The position numbers and the translations under genes are program-made. Of a stretch of DNA of 64,000 bases, positions 26,162 to 34,379 are shown piece by piece; positions within the stretch are counted from its first letter, which is position 1; each line of letters opens with the position of its first letter. Source of the stretch: BP-191 sp035940575. Lineage in GTDB: Bacteria > Actinomycetota > Actinomycetes > BP-191. The DNA is taken from positions 96,640-160,639 of the forward strand of contig DASZER010000067.1 in assembly GCA_035940575.1 (NCBI GenBank), given 5' to 3'. The notes beneath the pieces are model-generated. The model searched no databases. It was not told where the DNA came from and saw only the letters and a list, made by a program, of their open reading frames with translations.

Positions 26162-28402
26162 GTGCCGGGGCCGCAAGAGACGATTACCGGGTCGCTGAGC
26201 AGAATGCGCGCCATGACCACGGCGCCGGGGGCGCGGCACCCGCAGGAACCGACGCGCCCCGCCGCCCCCCCGCGCGCCGTGCCGGGGCGGTGGGAACGCG
26301 TCGTAGAGCCGTACCGGGTCCTGCTCGTCGCCATGGCCGTCGGCCTCGCGGTCGTGCTGCTGGTCACGGTGCGCCTGGCCCCGACGGAGTACCGCGAGGT
26401 CAGGGACGGCTTCGGCTACGAGGTCGAGGCGGTGACGCCGGAACGGTGGGACGTCACGATCCACCTGCTGGCGCTCGCCCTCGCGCTGTTCGTCACGGTG
26501 GTCGCGACAGGGCCTTTCCTCGCGCTGATGCGCGGCGAGGCGCGCAGCGACCGCGAGACGGCGCTGACGCTGCTCGGAATCGTCGTGGCGGGCGTCGCCC
26601 TCGTCTTCTCGGTACGCGACCTGTTCGAATTGGCGACGCTCGGGGTGTACGTCGTCGTCGTCGTGGTCGGCATACGGCACAGATCGCTGGAGGGAAACTC
26701 CCTCGCGCGCTGGTGGTATCGCGAGGCGCCGCTGCCGTGGAAGTCGTTCTTCCTGCTGTCGGCGCTCGTGGCGTTCGGCGAGGTGCTCTACCAGCTCGAC
26801 TTCCCCGGGGCGGGCCTGCTGATCGCGGTGTTCCTCGTGTGGTGGCCGCTGCTGCTGCTGCGCTGGGTCGCGTACCGCCGGAGCCTCACCACCGTCCGCT
26901 ACCCGAAGATGCTGGCGACGCCGCAGCGCAAGCGCGCGCTCGACCTGCTCGCGCGGGACCCTCGCGCGTTCCTGCGCGAGGAGTGGCGCGCCGCGGGGGC
27001 CGGTGCCTACCTCGGCAGCGGCGGGGACCAGTGGCTGTTCAGCGACCGCGAGCACTCGGTCCTCGTGCTCGGCCCGCCGCGCTCCGGCAAGACCGCGGCG
27101 GTGGTCGTGCCGACGATCCTCGCCTCGGACGGTCCGTTGCTGAGCACGTCGACCAAGACCGACGTGCTCGCGACGACGCTCGCCACGCGCGCGGGGATCG
27201 GCAGGTGCTGGCTGTTCGACCCGACGGGCAGCGTCTCCGGGCACGACGACGTGCCGCGGCTGAAGTGGTCGCCCACGTGGGGGTGCGCGGACTGGGACAG
27301 GGCCCGCGCGATCGCGCACGCGATGGTCGGCGCGGCGGCCCCGGCGCGCGGCGTCACGTCGGAGGGGCACTGGACGGAGCGGGCGGGAACGCTGCTCGCC
27401 GGCCTGCTGCACGCCGCGGACCTCGCCGGCCAGGGGATGGGCGTCCTCGCGCAGTGGGTCGCCGAGCACGACCTCCAGACCCCGAGGGACATCGTCGCGG
27501 CGGACCCGCGGGCGGCCCGCGCGGCGCGCGGCACGCTGGACGGCATCGCGGTGACCGAGCACCGCGAACGCAGCGGCATCTGGTCGACGACGGCCGGGGT
27601 GGTGTCGGCGTACCAGTCCGACCGCGCCCTCGCGATGACCGAGCTCGCGGCGGGCGAGGAACGGTTCGACGCCGACGCGTTCGTCCGCGGCCGCGACACC
27701 GTCTACGTCGCCGCGAGCTCCGAGCAGCAGCGCGTGACGGCGCCGATCGTGGTGGCGTTCATCGAGGGGATCCGCCGCGCGACGTTCCGCGCCGCGGGCA
27801 CGCTCGACGCGCCGGTCCTGCTCGTCCTCGACGAGGCGAAGAACATCGCGCCGATCCACGACCTGCCGTCGCTGGTCAGCGAGGCCGGAGGGCAGGGGCT
27901 CACGGTGGTCGCGGTGTTCCAGGACCTCAGCCAGGCCGAGCAGCGGTGGGGCGCGGAGGCGAAGGGGTTCCTGTCGCTGTTCAACACCACGCTCATCTTC
28001 CGCGGCATCAGGGAGAAGGACACGCTCGAGCTGATCTCGGCGCTGTTCGGCGAGCACGAGGTGTTCACGCGCAGCGTCGCCGAGCCGCAGATCGGGTTCT
28101 GGCAGCGCATCGCGTACGCGAGCGCCAACGCGATGCCGCCCCCGACCACGCTGACGACGGCGACGCGCAAGGAGCGCAGGGTGCCGTTGGAGGCGGTGGC
28201 GCAGGGCGACCCCGGCTACGCCGTCTGCCTCGCGGGCCCGGCCCGCCCCGAGTGGCTGCGGCTGACGCCGTGGTACGCCGACGGCGTGTGGCGCGCGGTG
28301 GCCGAGGGCCGCGGTGGCGCGACCGTGCCGCCGTACTGGCGGATGGCCTCGGCGGGGGAGACCGCCGCGAGCCGCCCTAACGCCCGCGTTCCTGCTCCCT
28401 AG
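26162..28402 (+). CDS. VirD4/TraG-type conjugative coupling ATPase
   Basis: 746-aa membrane-anchored coupling protein. Several hydrophobic segments occupy about residues 50-240; the ATPase has Walker A GPPRSGKT (K310), Walker B LLVLDEAKN and the TraM-binding-type C-terminal domain with VAVFQDLSQAEQRW. In conjugation such proteins bring the relaxase-DNA complex to a type IV secretion channel. No other mating-channel gene is visible. An AAGAGGA ribosome site precedes the GTG. Its 3' end overlaps the convergent relaxase-tail protein by 26 bp, which suggests both belong to one mobile-element remnant. Confidence 0.88.
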   Translation: MPGPQETITGSLSRMRAMTTAPGARHPQEPTRPAAPPRAVPGRWERVVEPYRVLLVAMAVGLAVVLLVTVRLAPTEYREVRDGFGYEVEAVTPERWDVTIHLLALALALFVTVVATGPFLALMRGEARSDRETALTLLGIVVAGVALVFSVRDLFELATLGVYVVVVVVGIRHRSLEGNSLARWWYREAPLPWKSFFLLSALVAFGEVLYQLDFPGAGLLIAVFLVWWPLLLLRWVAYRRSLTTVRYPKMLATPQRKRALDLLARDPRAFLREEWRAAGAGAYLGSGGDQWLFSDREHSVLVLGPPRSGKTAAVVVPTILASDGPLLSTSTKTDVLATTLATRAGIGRCWLFDPTGSVSGHDDVPRLKWSPTWGCADWDRARAIAHAMVGAAAPARGVTSEGHWTERAGTLLAGLLHAADLAGQGMGVLAQWVAEHDLQTPRDIVAADPRAARAARGTLDGIAVTEHRERSGIWSTTAGVVSAYQSDRALAMTELAAGEERFDADAFVRGRDTVYVAASSEQQRVTAPIVVAFIEGIRRATFRAAGTLDAPVLLVLDEAKNIAPIHDLPSLVSEAGGQGLTVVAVFQDLSQAEQRWGAEAKGFLSLFNTTLIFRGIREKDTLELISALFGEHEVFTRSVAEPQIGFWQRIAYASANAMPPPTTLTTATRKERRVPLEAVAQGDPGYAVCLAGPARPEWLRLTPWYADGVWRAVAEGRGGATVPPYWRMASAGETAASRPNARVPAP

Positions 28403-29126
28403 ACCGCGCGCGGTAGCTCTCGATCGCCAGCCGCGCGTCCTCGCGGTCCTTGTTGCGGACGGGGTCGGGCGTGTTCCTCGGCCCGAGCGCGCTCGCGCGG
28501 TCGGTGACGCCGTGGTCGGCGCGGTAGGTCTCCACGCGGGCCACCGTGGTGTCCCACCGGTCCGCCGCGGGACCGTCCGGTGGACGTTCGCCGATCTCGC
28601 TCGCGACGTACTCGGGCGGGCGGGTCCGCGCGCTGTCGACGTTCGTCCTGACCTGCGCCTTGCGCCGCTCCGCCTCCGCGTCCCGCAGCCGCTGGGACTC
28701 CTCGGCGTACGACCGCACCTTGTCCTCGTGCTTGGGCGGGTGGCGCCGGTACTCCCAGTCGAACCCGTCGCCGACGACGCGGATGCGGTCGAACGGCTGC
28801 GTCCCCTCGACGTGGTTGTCGAGGTCGCGCCGCGCGGTGTCGGCGGTGACGTGGCTACGGCCGCGGCAGTCGACGAGCAGCTCGTACTCCGCGTGGCTGC
28901 CGCTCACGTCCCGCGACTTGTCCCTCAGCGACGCGGCCACGCTCTTCTCGGGAGTCGTGAACTCCGTCGGCGTCGTGTGGTCGCGGCGCGGGTGGCGTAC
29001 GTCGGCGTCCGGGCGCTGCCCCTCGGGCCGCGCCGAGACGTGGCACCCCTCGTCGCTCAGCAGCCGAGCGGTCTCCCGCTCCCTGTCCTTGAACGTCCGT
29101 TGCTGGCGCTGGTCCTCGTCGATCAC
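28377..29126 (-). CDS. Protein with CdiA-CT/PD-(D/E)xK-like domain and relaxase-like C-terminal tail
   Basis: 249-aa hydrophilic protein. The N-terminal half has a pattern ETARLLSDEGC.V...PD.DVR...PTEFTTP, then LLVDCRG and FDRIRVVGDGFDWEY, which resembles nuclease-like toxin domains (CdiA C-terminal type) where PTEFK is usual; here Lys is replaced by Thr. The C-terminal part (about 185-245), with WDTTVARVETYRADHGVTD and ALGP, resembles the end of actinobacterial TrwC/MobF relaxases. It lies tail to tail with the VirD4 gene. Function could be DNA processing or toxin; the missing Lys raises doubt about catalysis. Confidence 0.6.
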   Translation of the reverse strand: MIDEDQRQQRTFKDRERETARLLSDEGCHVSARPEGQRPDADVRHPRRDHTTPTEFTTPEKSVAASLRDKSRDVSGSHAEYELLVDCRGRSHVTADTARRDLDNHVEGTQPFDRIRVVGDGFDWEYRRHPPKHEDKVRSYAEESQRLRDAEAERRKAQVRTNVDSARTRPPEYVASEIGERPPDGPAADRWDTTVARVETYRADHGVTDRASALGPRNTPDPVRNKDREDARLAIESYRARSREQERGR

Positions 29127-29192
29127 GGCCGTGCCCCCGTTCGCGTCGCGCGTGCACGACCATGGTGTACCCGCCGTCTAGAGTGCGTCGGC

Positions 29193-29984
29193 GTGACCCG
29201 CCGTACGTTCCTGCCGTTGCCGCGGCTCGCGCTGCGCAGCCTGCCCGTGGTCGCGCTCGTCGTCCTGGCGAAGTGGGCGGTCGAGGCGAGCGGCTGGACG
29301 CCGCTCAAGCCGAACGCGCTGCTCTCCGGCGTCGTGGCCGCGACGGTGTTCCTCGTCGGCTTCCTGCTCGCGGGCACGGTGTCGGACTACAAGGAGTCCG
29401 AACGCCTCCCCGGCGACCTGGCGGCGACCCTCGACACGATCGCGGACGAGTGCCTGATCGCGCACGAGTCGCCGGGCACGCCCGCCGCGGCCGAGGCCGT
29501 ACGGATCCTGCGCGACGTCGCGAACGGCATCCACGAGTGGGTCCACCGGCGCGCCGACCTCGACTCCGTGCTCGCGTCGATCAGGTCGCTGAACGGCCCG
29601 TTCCTCACGCTGTCGCCGCTGCTCCAGCCGGGCTTCGTGACGCGGCTGAAGTCCGAGCAGGCGTCGCTGCGGCGCATGGTGCTGCGCATCGACACGATCC
29701 GGACGACGTCGTTCGTCGCGGCGGGCTACACGATCACCGAGATCACCGGCACGCTGCTCATGCTCGGGCTCGTGCTGAGCGACCTCGGCGGGGTCGCGGA
29801 GTCGCTGTTCTTCACGGGCATGATCGCGCTGCTGCTGACGTACATGGTGCTGCTCGTGCGCGACCTCGACGACCCGTTCCGCTACGAGCAGGGGTACGAG
29901 GCCGCGGCGGACGTGTCGCTGGCGCCGTTGCGCGCCGTCATCGTGCGGCTGGACGGCGAGCTCGCGCGGATCGGTCAGCGGTAG
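29193..29984 (+). CDS. Multi-pass membrane protein of unknown function
   Basis: 263-aa protein with hydrophobic segments near residues 13-30, 43-62, 175-195 and 205-225, and a soluble helical middle (KESERLPGDLAATLDTIADE to LLRIDTIRTT). The arrangement of two pairs of helices around a helical middle recalls bestrophin-like/DUF4239 proteins but no signature is firm. GTG start 66 bp from the divergent relaxase-tail gene. It overlaps the next, convergent gene by 10 bp. Confidence 0.65.
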   Translation: MTRRTFLPLPRLALRSLPVVALVVLAKWAVEASGWTPLKPNALLSGVVAATVFLVGFLLAGTVSDYKESERLPGDLAATLDTIADECLIAHESPGTPAAAEAVRILRDVANGIHEWVHRRADLDSVLASIRSLNGPFLTLSPLLQPGFVTRLKSEQASLRRMVLRIDTIRTTSFVAAGYTITEITGTLLMLGLVLSDLGGVAESLFFTGMIALLLTYMVLLVRDLDDPFRYEQGYEAAADVSLAPLRAVIVRLDGELARIGQR

Positions 29985-30829
29985 AGGAGCGGCTGCGCCC
30001 ACGACTCGTCGGGAGCCGGGTCGTCGATCGCGATCGCGATGCTGCCGCCCGCGGGCACCATCGACACCTCGTCGGGCGTGACGAGCAGCGGCCGCGCGAA
30101 GCCGCGGTCGACCGCGTCGGTCGCGGCCGCGGCGGCAGGCCCGAACGCCGGGTCGATCCTGCTGATCTCGGCCCACCCGCGCGTGCGCATCGGGACGACG
30201 ATCGCGCGCATGCCGCCGGCGTCGTTGCCCGCGAGCGCCGCGCGGAACGTCCACGACCCGAGCAACGTCACCACGTCGCAGTCGCCCATCGGGCGCAGGA
30301 CGGTGTTGCCGTCGCGGAACCACCGCTCGGCCGCCATCGCGCCCATGCGCTCGAGGTAGGCGTTGGCGCGCAGCCACCACGCGCCCGCGACGTCGGCGAG
30401 GCCAGACGCCTCGATGGCGGTCTGCGGCATCAACGTCACGCGGTCGGGCTGGCCGGGCTGGATGCCGACGAAGCCGAGGCCGAGGTCGAGCGCGTCGCCC
30501 ATCACGCGGTCGCGCACCCAGTCGAGGCCGGGGTGCAGCACGTGGTCGACGGGGAGGCCGACGGGGCGGGCGCGCTCGGCGAGGTCGTCGAACGTGTGGT
30601 CCGCGAGCCAGCGACGGCGCAGCAGCCAGCGGGCCAGCAGCCGCCGCCCCGCGTCGCTCTCGGGGTCGGCGCCGGCGAGCGCGCGGCGGCACTCCTTCCA
30701 CCCGACGTGCACCGGGGGGGTGCCGCACACGACGACCCCGCGCTCGTCGGGCTCGAGGTCGACGTCGAGCAGCAGCGAGACGGCCAGAGCGCACCGCTTC
30801 AGCTGCATTCGCGTCACATGCCCTGCCAT
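29975..30829 (-). CDS. Conserved hypothetical protein
   Basis: 284-aa soluble protein, not recognised. Opening MQLKRCALAVSLLLDVDLEPDE is followed by helical regions (CRRALAGADPESDAGRRLLARWLLRRRWL) and a beta-rich C-terminal half with IVVPMRTRGWAEIS and GGSIAIAIDDPAP. No signal peptide or metal motif. ATG 30829 is used; ATG 30808 is the alternative. Confidence 0.6.
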   Translation of the reverse strand: MAGHVTRMQLKRCALAVSLLLDVDLEPDERGVVVCGTPPVHVGWKECRRALAGADPESDAGRRLLARWLLRRRWLADHTFDDLAERARPVGLPVDHVLHPGLDWVRDRVMGDALDLGLGFVGIQPGQPDRVTLMPQTAIEASGLADVAGAWWLRANAYLERMGAMAAERWFRDGNTVLRPMGDCDVVTLLGSWTFRAALAGNDAGGMRAIVVPMRTRGWAEISRIDPAFGPAAAAATDAVDRGFARPLLVTPDEVSMVPAGGSIAIAIDDPAPDESWAQPLLYR

Positions 30830-30885
30830 GTACCGAGGGTACCCGTCGGGCCACCCGTTCAGGCTCGGCCAGACGGGTGAACGCC

Positions 30886-31194
30886 CTACGAGACGCAGGC
30901 CACGAAGCCGTTCGTCCACGACACGGCGGCGTCGGGGTCGAGGCGCTGGTTGGCGCAGTAGCCGACGCAGCGGGCCGCGGTCTCGCACTCGCTGCCGGCC
31001 TTGGACGCCGTGCCGTCGGGGCAGGCGCGGACCAGCCAGCTCGTGTCGGTCGGGTCGTGCGCGTCGGGCAGCTCGCCGGGGCAGTCGCTGAGGCAGAGCG
31101 GGCGGTACTTCGGGTCGCAGGCGGCGCTGGCGCTCCCGACCCCGATGCCGCCGACGGCGGCGACGAGCACGGCGAGCAGGACGGTGCGGCGCAC
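30886..31194 (-). CDS. Small secreted eight-cysteine protein
   Basis: 102-aa exported protein with a Sec signal (about residues 1-24, ending GSASA). The mature part of about 78 residues has eight cysteines (CDP, LC, DCP, ACP, ECE, RCVGYC, ACVS), enough for four disulfides; nothing else in it is recognised. The GTG at 31194 is preferred because CTGGAG sits at the right distance; GTG 31200 is also possible. It is a single small gene between the hypothetical gene at 29975 and the DUF1501 operon. Confidence 0.65.
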   Translation of the reverse strand: MRRTVLLAVLVAAVGGIGVGSASAACDPKYRPLCLSDCPGELPDAHDPTDTSWLVRACPDGTASKAGSECETAARCVGYCANQRLDPDAAVSWTNGFVACVS

Positions 31195-31235
31195 GGGCAC
31201 TCCAGGGGGTGAGGGGACGACGTACGGTAGCGCCG

Positions 31236-32576
31236 CTACGGCACCTCGGCGAACAGCCCCGCCAGCGAGCCGTCGTCCGCCAGACCGGTGCCGCTCAGCC
31301 GGAACGCCGGGTCGCCCTCGTCGGGCCGGGGCCCGTCCTCGTCGCGCAGCCAGCTCGTCAGGACGGCCTGGTACACGCTGCGCATGTCGACGGTGAGCCC
31401 GAGGTTGTCGGCGGGCAGGGTGGTCGAGCCCATGTCCGGGTGCTCGCCGTGCAGGCCGGGTACGAGCCGCACGCCGCCGGGCGCGCCGGGCGGCCCCGCG
31501 AGCAGCATCGGGGCGGCCGCGCCGTGGTCGGTGCCGCCCGCGTTCTCGCCGATCCGCCGGCCGAACTCGCTGAACGTCATCACGAGCGTCCGGTCGGCGA
31601 CGGCGGGGTCGAGCGGGCCGATCGGCGTGCTGCCGTCGGCCGTCACCGCGACGCCCGCCTTGGTGCCGTACCAGAACGCCTCCAGCGCCTGGTCGAGGTC
31701 GGTGAGGAGCTGCTCGTGCAACGGGAGCTGCGTCGCGTGCGTGTCGTACCCGGACGTCGAGACGAACACGACCTCGACGCCGAGGTCGGCGGTGAGCAGC
31801 GTGCGCGCGGTCAGCAGCAGGTCCGCGAGCCCGCCGGGCTGCGCCGCCATGAGGCCCTGCGTCTCCGCGTCGAGCTTGACGGTGGCGGCGCACATCTCGC
31901 CGTACGACGCCCGCAGCGGGTCGAGCGCGGACTGCTGGGCGAACCGCCCGAACACCTCGTGCCGCTTCAGCGCCTCGGGACCCGTGCCGTCGACGAAGTG
32001 CGTGTGCCCCAGGTTGTTGATCTGCACGCCGGAGTACGTCCCGCCGCGCAGCGCGTACGGCAGCGACCCTCCGATTCCCACGGCCCGGATCTCGTCGTCC
32101 GCGACGCCGACCCTGTCGAGGTGGCGGCCGAGCCAGCCGCCGTTGCCGAAGTCGTCCGGCGTGCCGGCCTGCCAGATGTCGTTCGACGTGAAGTGCGAGT
32201 AGTCGTGGTTGGGGTAGTCGACGCCCTGCACGACGGCGAGCCGGTCGGCGGCGTAGAGCCTGTGCAACGTCTTGAGCGACGGGTGGAGACCCATCGACCC
32301 GTCGTCGCCGCCCCTGTCGAGCGGCAGCAGCGAGGACGCGGCGAGCCCGATGCTCGGCCGCACCTGCTCGTAGACCGCGCGGCGCGCGCCGGTGCGGGGG
32401 ACCACGGTGTTGAGGCCGTCGTTGCCGCCGCCGAGGTCGAGCACGACGAGCCGCCGCCGCGCGGCCGCCTGCGGCCCCGCCGCCGCGAACGCCCCGCCGA
32501 GCATCGGCGAGAACGCGTACAGACCGACCGCCGCGCCCGCGCCCTTGAGCACCGACCTGCGAGTGACCGTCGCCAT
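31236..32576 (-). CDS. DUF1501 protein (Tat-exported)
   Basis: 446-aa DUF1501 protein, a member of the alkaline-phosphatase-like/sulfatase fold. A twin-arginine signal (TRRSVLKGAG) is followed by VVLDLGGGNDGLNTV, GVDYPNHDYSHF, VSTSGYDTHATQ and MTFSEFGRR...TDHGAAAPM, the conserved family blocks with likely metal ligands. Physiological role unknown. It pairs with DUF1800, whose stop overlaps its ATG (TGATG), as in most bacteria that have both. Confidence 0.92.
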   Translation of the reverse strand: MATVTRRSVLKGAGAAVGLYAFSPMLGGAFAAAGPQAAARRRLVVLDLGGGNDGLNTVVPRTGARRAVYEQVRPSIGLAASSLLPLDRGGDDGSMGLHPSLKTLHRLYAADRLAVVQGVDYPNHDYSHFTSNDIWQAGTPDDFGNGGWLGRHLDRVGVADDEIRAVGIGGSLPYALRGGTYSGVQINNLGHTHFVDGTGPEALKRHEVFGRFAQQSALDPLRASYGEMCAATVKLDAETQGLMAAQPGGLADLLLTARTLLTADLGVEVVFVSTSGYDTHATQLPLHEQLLTDLDQALEAFWYGTKAGVAVTADGSTPIGPLDPAVADRTLVMTFSEFGRRIGENAGGTDHGAAAPMLLAGPPGAPGGVRLVPGLHGEHPDMGSTTLPADNLGLTVDMRSVYQAVLTSWLRDEDGPRPDEGDPAFRLSGTGLADDGSLAGLFAEVP

Positions 32577-33961
32577 CACATGACCTGCCAATCGGGGCTC
32601 GTGCCCACGAGGACGAACATGCCGATCTGCTTCTGGATCTCGTCCGTGGTGCCGGGGTCGTCGAGGTACTCGCGCAGGCGCAGCGTCGTGCTCGTCGTGA
32701 ACCCGTCGAGCCCCATGTACGCCGCCCAGGCGGCCAGGTCGCCCGACGGCGGGAGGACGTTGACGAACGAGAGCCCGGCGTTGTGGAAGTACCGGACGAT
32801 CGTGTAGATCACGTCGTAGCGCGCGAGCACGCTGACCTGCGACAGCCAGTCGAGGCCGTGGGGCCAGCCTCCGACGTTGGGCGGCTGGAGCGGCACCTGG
32901 AGCGTGCGCTCGCTCATCACCCCCTGGATCGCCAGCGGCCACAGCAGCGAGCCGTAGACGGTGGGGGCGGGGTAGCCGAGCACCCGCGCCGCGTGGACGG
33001 CGACCTCGACGGGGGAGCGGACGAGCCGCCGCGCGGGGTCCGCCTCGCGCCAGCCCGGGTGCAGCAGCAGGGTGCGGACCGCGGCGCGGATGTCCCACGC
33101 GTCGTTCGCGCGCAGCGCCGCGGCGACGTCCTCGACGACCGGGTCGTCCGCCGCGAGGCCGGTCACCTCGTAGCCGAGCTGCTGGACGAGCTTGTACGCG
33201 ACGAAGCGCGACGCCGTACGGCCCCCGTCGTGGGCGAGCGCCGCCTCGGTGACCTCGCGGTACTCGACCGCCTCCTCGGGGCTGCCGGGAAGGTGGCCGC
33301 CGACCGAGCGGCCGAGGACCGTCTTCACGGTGGCGTCGTGCCGCGTCGGGACGAACTCCGTGGCGCGCGTGATCGTGTTGTACGTGAAGCCGGTGAACGC
33401 CTTCGCGGCCTCGCGGATGTCGGTCTCCGTGTAGACCTGCGGGACCTTGCCGAGCGTGAACAGCTCGAGGAACTCCCGCGCGTAGTTCTCGTTCACGCCG
33501 CCGACGTGGTTCGCGACGCCGCTGAGCCACATGACCATCGCGGGGTCGACCGTCATCGCGTTCGCGAGCGTGCGGAACGACCCGAGGGCGTTCGCGCGCA
33601 GCGTCTTGTTCTGCACCATGACCATGCCGACGTCGGGCGAGCCGATCGCCGCCGTCGCGAAGTGGTCGTGCCAGAACAGCGTCAGGCGCTCCTCGAGCGG
33701 GTACGGCGTCGCCCTCATCCGGTCCAGCCACCAGCGGTACGCCGAGGCGACGTCGTTGGTCTGGTAGTCCTGGACCGCCTGCTCGGCCTCGTCGCTCTGC
33801 GGCAGCCGCCCCGAGGACCCTGGCGGGCCCGGCGGGAACAGCGAGTCGACGGCGGCGGCGTACGGCTGCCCCGTCCACGTGTCGAGGTCCTTCTTCGTGG
33901 CGCCGAACGCCGCCCGCCCGAACAGCCGCGAGATGTCCGCTCGCGTCGCCGTGTCGCTCAC
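32576..33961 (-). CDS. DUF1800 protein
   Basis: 461-aa DUF1800 protein of unknown function. Family blocks are clear: LFGRAAFGATKKDLD, LFWHDHFAT, NENYAREFLELFTLG, FTGFTYN and PPNVGGWP. It normally occurs with a DUF1501 partner, which follows here. The GTG overlaps the stop of the cupredoxin gene (GTGA), so the three genes are one operon. Unlike the partner it shows no export signal. Confidence 0.93.
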   Translation of the reverse strand: MSDTATRADISRLFGRAAFGATKKDLDTWTGQPYAAAVDSLFPPGPPGSSGRLPQSDEAEQAVQDYQTNDVASAYRWWLDRMRATPYPLEERLTLFWHDHFATAAIGSPDVGMVMVQNKTLRANALGSFRTLANAMTVDPAMVMWLSGVANHVGGVNENYAREFLELFTLGKVPQVYTETDIREAAKAFTGFTYNTITRATEFVPTRHDATVKTVLGRSVGGHLPGSPEEAVEYREVTEAALAHDGGRTASRFVAYKLVQQLGYEVTGLAADDPVVEDVAAALRANDAWDIRAAVRTLLLHPGWREADPARRLVRSPVEVAVHAARVLGYPAPTVYGSLLWPLAIQGVMSERTLQVPLQPPNVGGWPHGLDWLSQVSVLARYDVIYTIVRYFHNAGLSFVNVLPPSGDLAAWAAYMGLDGFTTSTTLRLREYLDDPGTTDEIQKQIGMFVLVGTSPDWQVM

Positions 33962-34335
33962 CGCGCGGGCGCCGTCTGGACGCGGAGGTTGCCGGTCATG
34001 CCCTCGTGCAGCGAGCAGAGGAACGGGTACACGCCGTTCCCCAGCGACGAGACGCGCGCGACGTCGGAACGCCCGCCCGCGGTCACCGGCGACGAGGCGA
34101 ACCGCCGCACGCCGGTGCCGGGCACGTAGTCGCGCGACACGAGGTCGTGCGTGAGGGCGGCGTCGAGGTTCGTCAGCGTGAGCGTGTCGCCCCGGAAGAT
34201 CGTGATCTCCGGCGAGGCGAACACGGCGCCCACGGTGACGACCTGGTGGGGCACGGGCGCGGGCAGCGCGCCGGCAGGCGCCGCGGGCGCGGCGAGCGCG
34301 CAGGCGGCGAGCAGGGTGAGGCGGCGAGCGTTCAT
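33958..34335 (-). CDS. Secreted cupredoxin (plastocyanin-like)
   Basis: 125-aa exported blue-copper-type protein. Signal peptide about residues 1-23. The type 1 copper ligands are H63 (LTHDL), C107, H110 and M113 (FLCSLHEGM). It is the first gene of the cupredoxin-DUF1800-DUF1501 operon and may pass electrons to, or bind copper for, an exported enzyme; that link is inference. A GGGG run precedes the ATG. Confidence 0.87.
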   Translation of the reverse strand: MNARRLTLLAACALAAPAAPAGALPAPVPHQVVTVGAVFASPEITIFRGDTLTLTNLDAALTHDLVSRDYVPGTGVRRFASSPVTAGGRSDVARVSSLGNGVYPFLCSLHEGMTGNLRVQTAPAR

Positions 34336-34379
34336 ACCCCGGGGAACGGCCGGGTAAGGCTTTCCTCGCGCGCGGGTGA

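Noticed and set aside
24161..28057. 1298-codon reverse frame across dxs and the VirD4 gene
   Set aside because: Antisense to dxs, which has all family motifs; composition is that of a shadow frame.
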